Shown in pieces: positions 61,961 through 64,000 of a DNA stretch of 64,000 nucleotides. The position numbers and the translations under genes were made by a program. Positions within the stretch are counted from its first letter, which is position 1, and every line of letters begins with the position of its first letter. The stretch is from an uncultured Bacteroidales bacterium (GTDB lineage Bacteria; Bacteroidota; Bacteroidia; Bacteroidales; P3), in assembly GCA_900318835.1 (NCBI GenBank), contig ONLW01000003.1, forward strand, positions 62,001 to 126,000, written 5' to 3'. Below the pieces are notes generated by a model that was not told the DNA's origin, made no database searches, and worked only from the letters and a program-made list of their open reading frames with translations.

Positions 61961-63292
61961 ATGAAAAAGATTCTGCTTACATTCCTTATTCTACATTCTA
62001 CATTCTTCATTCTTAATCCCGCTTCCGCCCAGCGGTTCCCTATCGTACTGACACAAAATCTCTATTCCGCACCGGAGAGCATCCTGATAAGTCACCGCCA
62101 CGACGTGACCGTAGTGCTCGACACGGTAAACTGCATCTATGTCCGCACCACCGGCCGACCCGACGAACTCGACTCGCTGCGCTTCCCCGAAGGACAAATA
62201 CACATGAACGGCAGCCAGATCAGCATCGACAGCGCCTTCCCATACCGCTCCGGCATCGAAGTGCATACCGCAGCGCACGAAGTGAAGGTCTCGTCCAGCC
62301 ATCTCTCGCGCGTCACCGTCCGTTCCCACAACGGACAGGCAGTCCGGCTGAAGAGTTTCGAGGCCACGGCCTACTCCAGCTCGCTGATATTCGTTGATGC
62401 GCCCTTGGATTGCCAAGGAGTCGTCACCTTGGGAGCCCACCAAGAGGGTGCCGTGGTTTACTACGACACCATCATCAGAGCCGCCGAGTGTCGTTACAAC
62501 CTCATCCTCGGTGGCCTAGTGGTGCACAGACTGCCTGATGGCGGCAGCGAGACTCACAAAGTCATGAAGTTCCTTCCATTCGGCTACCTCGACCTCTTCT
62601 CGCCCCACAGTGCCAATCACCGCGACTACCCTATATTCATGACCTTCTCCTATGGCCTGTCGGGAGCCTCACAGCAACCCTTCGGGGGCTTGACAGGCTG
62701 GATGGGAGACTACAGCATGAACACAGGTTATCAACTCAACTACAGCGCCCACTATTCCTTCGCCTTTGGCAGCCACTGGTCGCTGGGCGTGGGCTTCGGC
62801 ACGGGCGCCAGCATCTACCGCGCCGACAACTGCCTGCTGGGCATCACCCCCAATGCCACCGACGGGCAGCCCGCCCATCTGGGACCCGTGGCAGCACCCG
62901 CGACCTCCAGCGCGGGACAGCACACGTGGAGCAGCAAGTTCGGCGTAGCCTATATGTACCTGCCCCTACGCGCAGAGTGGCGCCAACGTAACGACTGGCG
63001 GGGTCTGCGCGCCGCTGTCGAGTTGCAGCCCGGCATCAACTACTACCGTAGCAGCACCATTCTTTACAACAACGGCCTCCTCACTGACGGCAGCCGCACC
63101 GACCTGCTGGCCGACAAAACACTGGGAGAACGCCTTGCCTCCTGGCGTTGCGACCTGCGCCTCGAAGTGGCATGGAGCCACATCGGCGTCTTCTTCCAAA
63201 CCTCCCTCACGCCGCTCTTCCGCACCGACGGTGAAGACGGCCTTGACCGCAAATACTTCCCCATGTCTGTCGGTTTCAGTTTCACCATCTAA
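61961..63292 (+). CDS. Envelope protein: beta-repeat N-terminal part and barrel-like C-terminal part
   Basis: 443 residues: signal peptide (MKKILLTFLILHSTFFILNP then ASAQ), encoded mainly by 7-bp repeats. Residues ~25-190 look like adhesin-type parallel beta repeats of the DUF2807/putative-adhesin kind (FPEGQIHMNGSQISIDSAFP, VKVSSSHLSRVTVRSHNGQA). Residues ~205-443 look like outer-membrane strands (YSMNTGYQLNYSAHYSFAFG, WSLGVGFGTGASIYR, FPMSVGFSFTI ending). Function unknown. It lies 39 bp after the anti-sigma gene and 6 bp before the next barrel gene, so it belongs to the sigma operon. Confidence 0.6.
   Translation: MKKILLTFLILHSTFFILNPASAQRFPIVLTQNLYSAPESILISHRHDVTVVLDTVNCIYVRTTGRPDELDSLRFPEGQIHMNGSQISIDSAFPYRSGIEVHTAAHEVKVSSSHLSRVTVRSHNGQAVRLKSFEATAYSSSLIFVDAPLDCQGVVTLGAHQEGAVVYYDTIIRAAECRYNLILGGLVVHRLPDGGSETHKVMKFLPFGYLDLFSPHSANHRDYPIFMTFSYGLSGASQQPFGGLTGWMGDYSMNTGYQLNYSAHYSFAFGSHWSLGVGFGTGASIYRADNCLLGITPNATDGQPAHLGPVAAPATSSAGQHTWSSKFGVAYMYLPLRAEWRQRNDWRGLRAAVELQPGINYYRSSTILYNNGLLTDGSRTDLLADKTLGERLASWRCDLRLEVAWSHIGVFFQTSLTPLFRTDGEDGLDRKYFPMSVGFSFTI
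61979..62020. repeat. 7-bp repeats (ACATTCT type) in a signal-peptide coding region
   Basis: Six units in register: ACATTCC, TTATTCT, ACATTCT, ACATTCT, TCATTCT, TAATCCC. Confidence 0.8.
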
Positions 63293-63298
63293 CGATTT

Positions 63299-63907
63299 AT
63301 GGCCATGAAAAAGATATTGATTTGTTTATTGCTTTCACCTTTCACCTTTCACCTTTCACCTTGTCAGGCCCAAGGCGCGTGGAACCTCAAGCGGTTCAAT
63401 CTGGCTGTCGACTTCGCCTACCGTCCCACCCAGCTCGAATTAGGCACCGGTCTCTTCACCAGCCACCCCGAAAGGGCGTTGCACGTGGGGGTCAACTATC
63501 GCCTGCTCCGACACTGGGAGCTAGGCTTCTACCTCGGATTCCAGGGCTGTCAGTTCTACGGTTTCAGCAAACAGTCCATCGGTAGCACCTCCGTTGCCAG
63601 CATCAGCTACGAAAACGGATTCTACGTCAACTACGGATTCCTCGTCCAGCTGCACGCCATGTCCTTCGAGAAGCGCAGCAACTCATGGGCCGACATCATG
63701 CTGCGTCTCGGCGTGGGTCAGGGCTACGAGGAGGACGGCGCATGGGCAGGTTTCGGCGTAGTGTGGAACGCAACCAACCACCTCTCCATTCAACTCAACA
63801 CCGACTTCGGAGGCTGGTTCGGAAACAACCACCTTTATGACGCCAACTACAGCGACAATAGTACCGCCTGTCTTCGCTCTAGTATCGGCATCATACTGAA
63901 GCTATAA
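63299..63907 (+). CDS. Outer-membrane beta-barrel protein
   Basis: 202 residues: signal peptide (MAMKKILICLLLSPFTFHLS, then PCQAQ) whose codons contain four perfect TTTCACC repeats, and a porin-like barrel (RFNLAVDFAYRPTQLELGTG, HVGVNYRLLRHWELGFYLGF, GFYVNYGFLVQLHAMSF, WADIMLRLGVGQGYE, SIGIILKL). It closes the sigma-factor operon; a strong terminator follows. An ATG two codons later (63305) is an equally good start. Confidence 0.7.
   Translation: MAMKKILICLLLSPFTFHLSPCQAQGAWNLKRFNLAVDFAYRPTQLELGTGLFTSHPERALHVGVNYRLLRHWELGFYLGFQGCQFYGFSKQSIGSTSVASISYENGFYVNYGFLVQLHAMSFEKRSNSWADIMLRLGVGQGYEEDGAWAGFGVVWNATNHLSIQLNTDFGGWFGNNHLYDANYSDNSTACLRSSIGIILKL
63333..63360. repeat. Four perfect 7-bp TTTCACC repeats in a signal-peptide coding region
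   Basis: Units at 63333, 63340, 63347 and 63354, all TTTCACC. A change of one unit would shift the frame of the barrel gene. Confidence 0.92.
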
Positions 63908-63915
63908 AACGAACA

Positions 63916-63948
63916 AAAGCCCTGTCTGTAATGTACAGGCAGGGCTTT
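63916..63948. terminator. Terminator after the sigma-factor operon
   Basis: AAAGCCCTGTCTGTA (63916-63930) and TACAGGCAGGGCTTT (63934-63948), one G-T wobble, 3-nt loop. It lies between convergent genes. Confidence 0.85.
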
Positions 63949-63966
63949 CACACAAACCATTATTTA

Positions 63967-64000
63967 TTATTGCAAGATAAGTTTCTTGACGGTGGTATTG
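63967..64000 (-). CDS. C-terminal end of a probable T9SS-sorted protein (truncated by window edge)
   Basis: On the minus strand the last ten residues read NTTVKKLILQ then TAA. The lysine-hydrophobic ending is typical of type A T9SS sorting tails, as in the C10 protease at 6847. Only the tail is in the window. Confidence 0.5.
   Translation of the reverse strand, partial: NTTVKKLILQ

Overview
The window reads as a chromosomal segment of an anaerobic member of the Bacteroidales (phylum Bacteroidota). Evidence: nearly every promoter that can be placed has the Bacteroidota form (TTTG, about 19 nt, TAnnTTTG); several secreted proteins end in type IX secretion (T9SS) sorting tails; a TonB receptor, fimbrillin-like lipoproteins, a C10 peptidase and families such as DUF4836, DUF6266 and HYC_CC_PP are present; and the metabolism includes [FeFe]-hydrogenase maturation (HydG), B12-dependent methylmalonyl-CoA mutase, menaquinone synthesis and NADP-type glutamate dehydrogenase. 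The genus cannot be named from the sequence alone. I see no rRNA, prophage, insertion sequence or CRISPR array.

Layout. 1-5.5 kb: 3' part of hydG, a small outer-membrane barrel, the luxS-mtnN pair of the activated-methyl cycle, and pyrG. 5.6-8.4 kb: an orphan histidine kinase convergent with a T9SS-exported C10 protease. 8.4-10.4 kb: rpsF-rpsR-rplI and a six-gene tRNA cluster. 10.4-18 kb: mutS, a DUF4836 lipoprotein with an ABC ATPase and FtsX-like permease, and an odd PurL/AIR-synthase-related protein overlapping a low-molecular-weight phosphatase. 18-22.8 kb: a VanX-type dipeptidase, rplS and the thrS-infC-rpmI-rplT translation block. 22.8-30 kb: an M23-like/S41 fusion, a DUF6266 protein, methylmalonyl-CoA mutase, a leucine-rich-repeat protein and a LysE exporter. 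30-33 kb: a probable metal-handling set (HYC_CC_PP-like protein, TonB receptor, HMA protein). 33-41 kb: yceD-rpmF, a giant SEL1 protein, menG-menA, aspS and an HATPase/DUF4325 pair. 41-45.4 kb: an operon of two small paralogous peptides, each followed by a fimbrillin-like lipoprotein, plus a tiny membrane peptide, preceded by three operator-like repeats exactly 42 bp apart. 45.7-59.8 kb: nuclease-family protein, EF-hand membrane protein, aroQ, gdhA, a PorE-like operon, a YitT protein, tRNA-Gly, a BAX-inhibitor protein and purM. 59.9-64 kb: an outer-membrane barrel and an ECF sigma/anti-sigma operon carrying two further envelope proteins.

The most unusual structural signal is the short-period tandem arrays found at gene boundaries: 7-bp (TTTAAGG type), 9-bp (CTAGTATTA type) and 11-bp (GAGTAAGAGAA type). 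Some lie inside genes: the 9-bp array is within the PurL-related gene, and other 7-bp arrays encode part of two signal peptides and part of menG. Because 7 is not a multiple of 3, copy-number change there would shift the reading frame. The fimbrillin/small-peptide operon with its 42-bp-spaced operators is the best candidate for an undescribed system.
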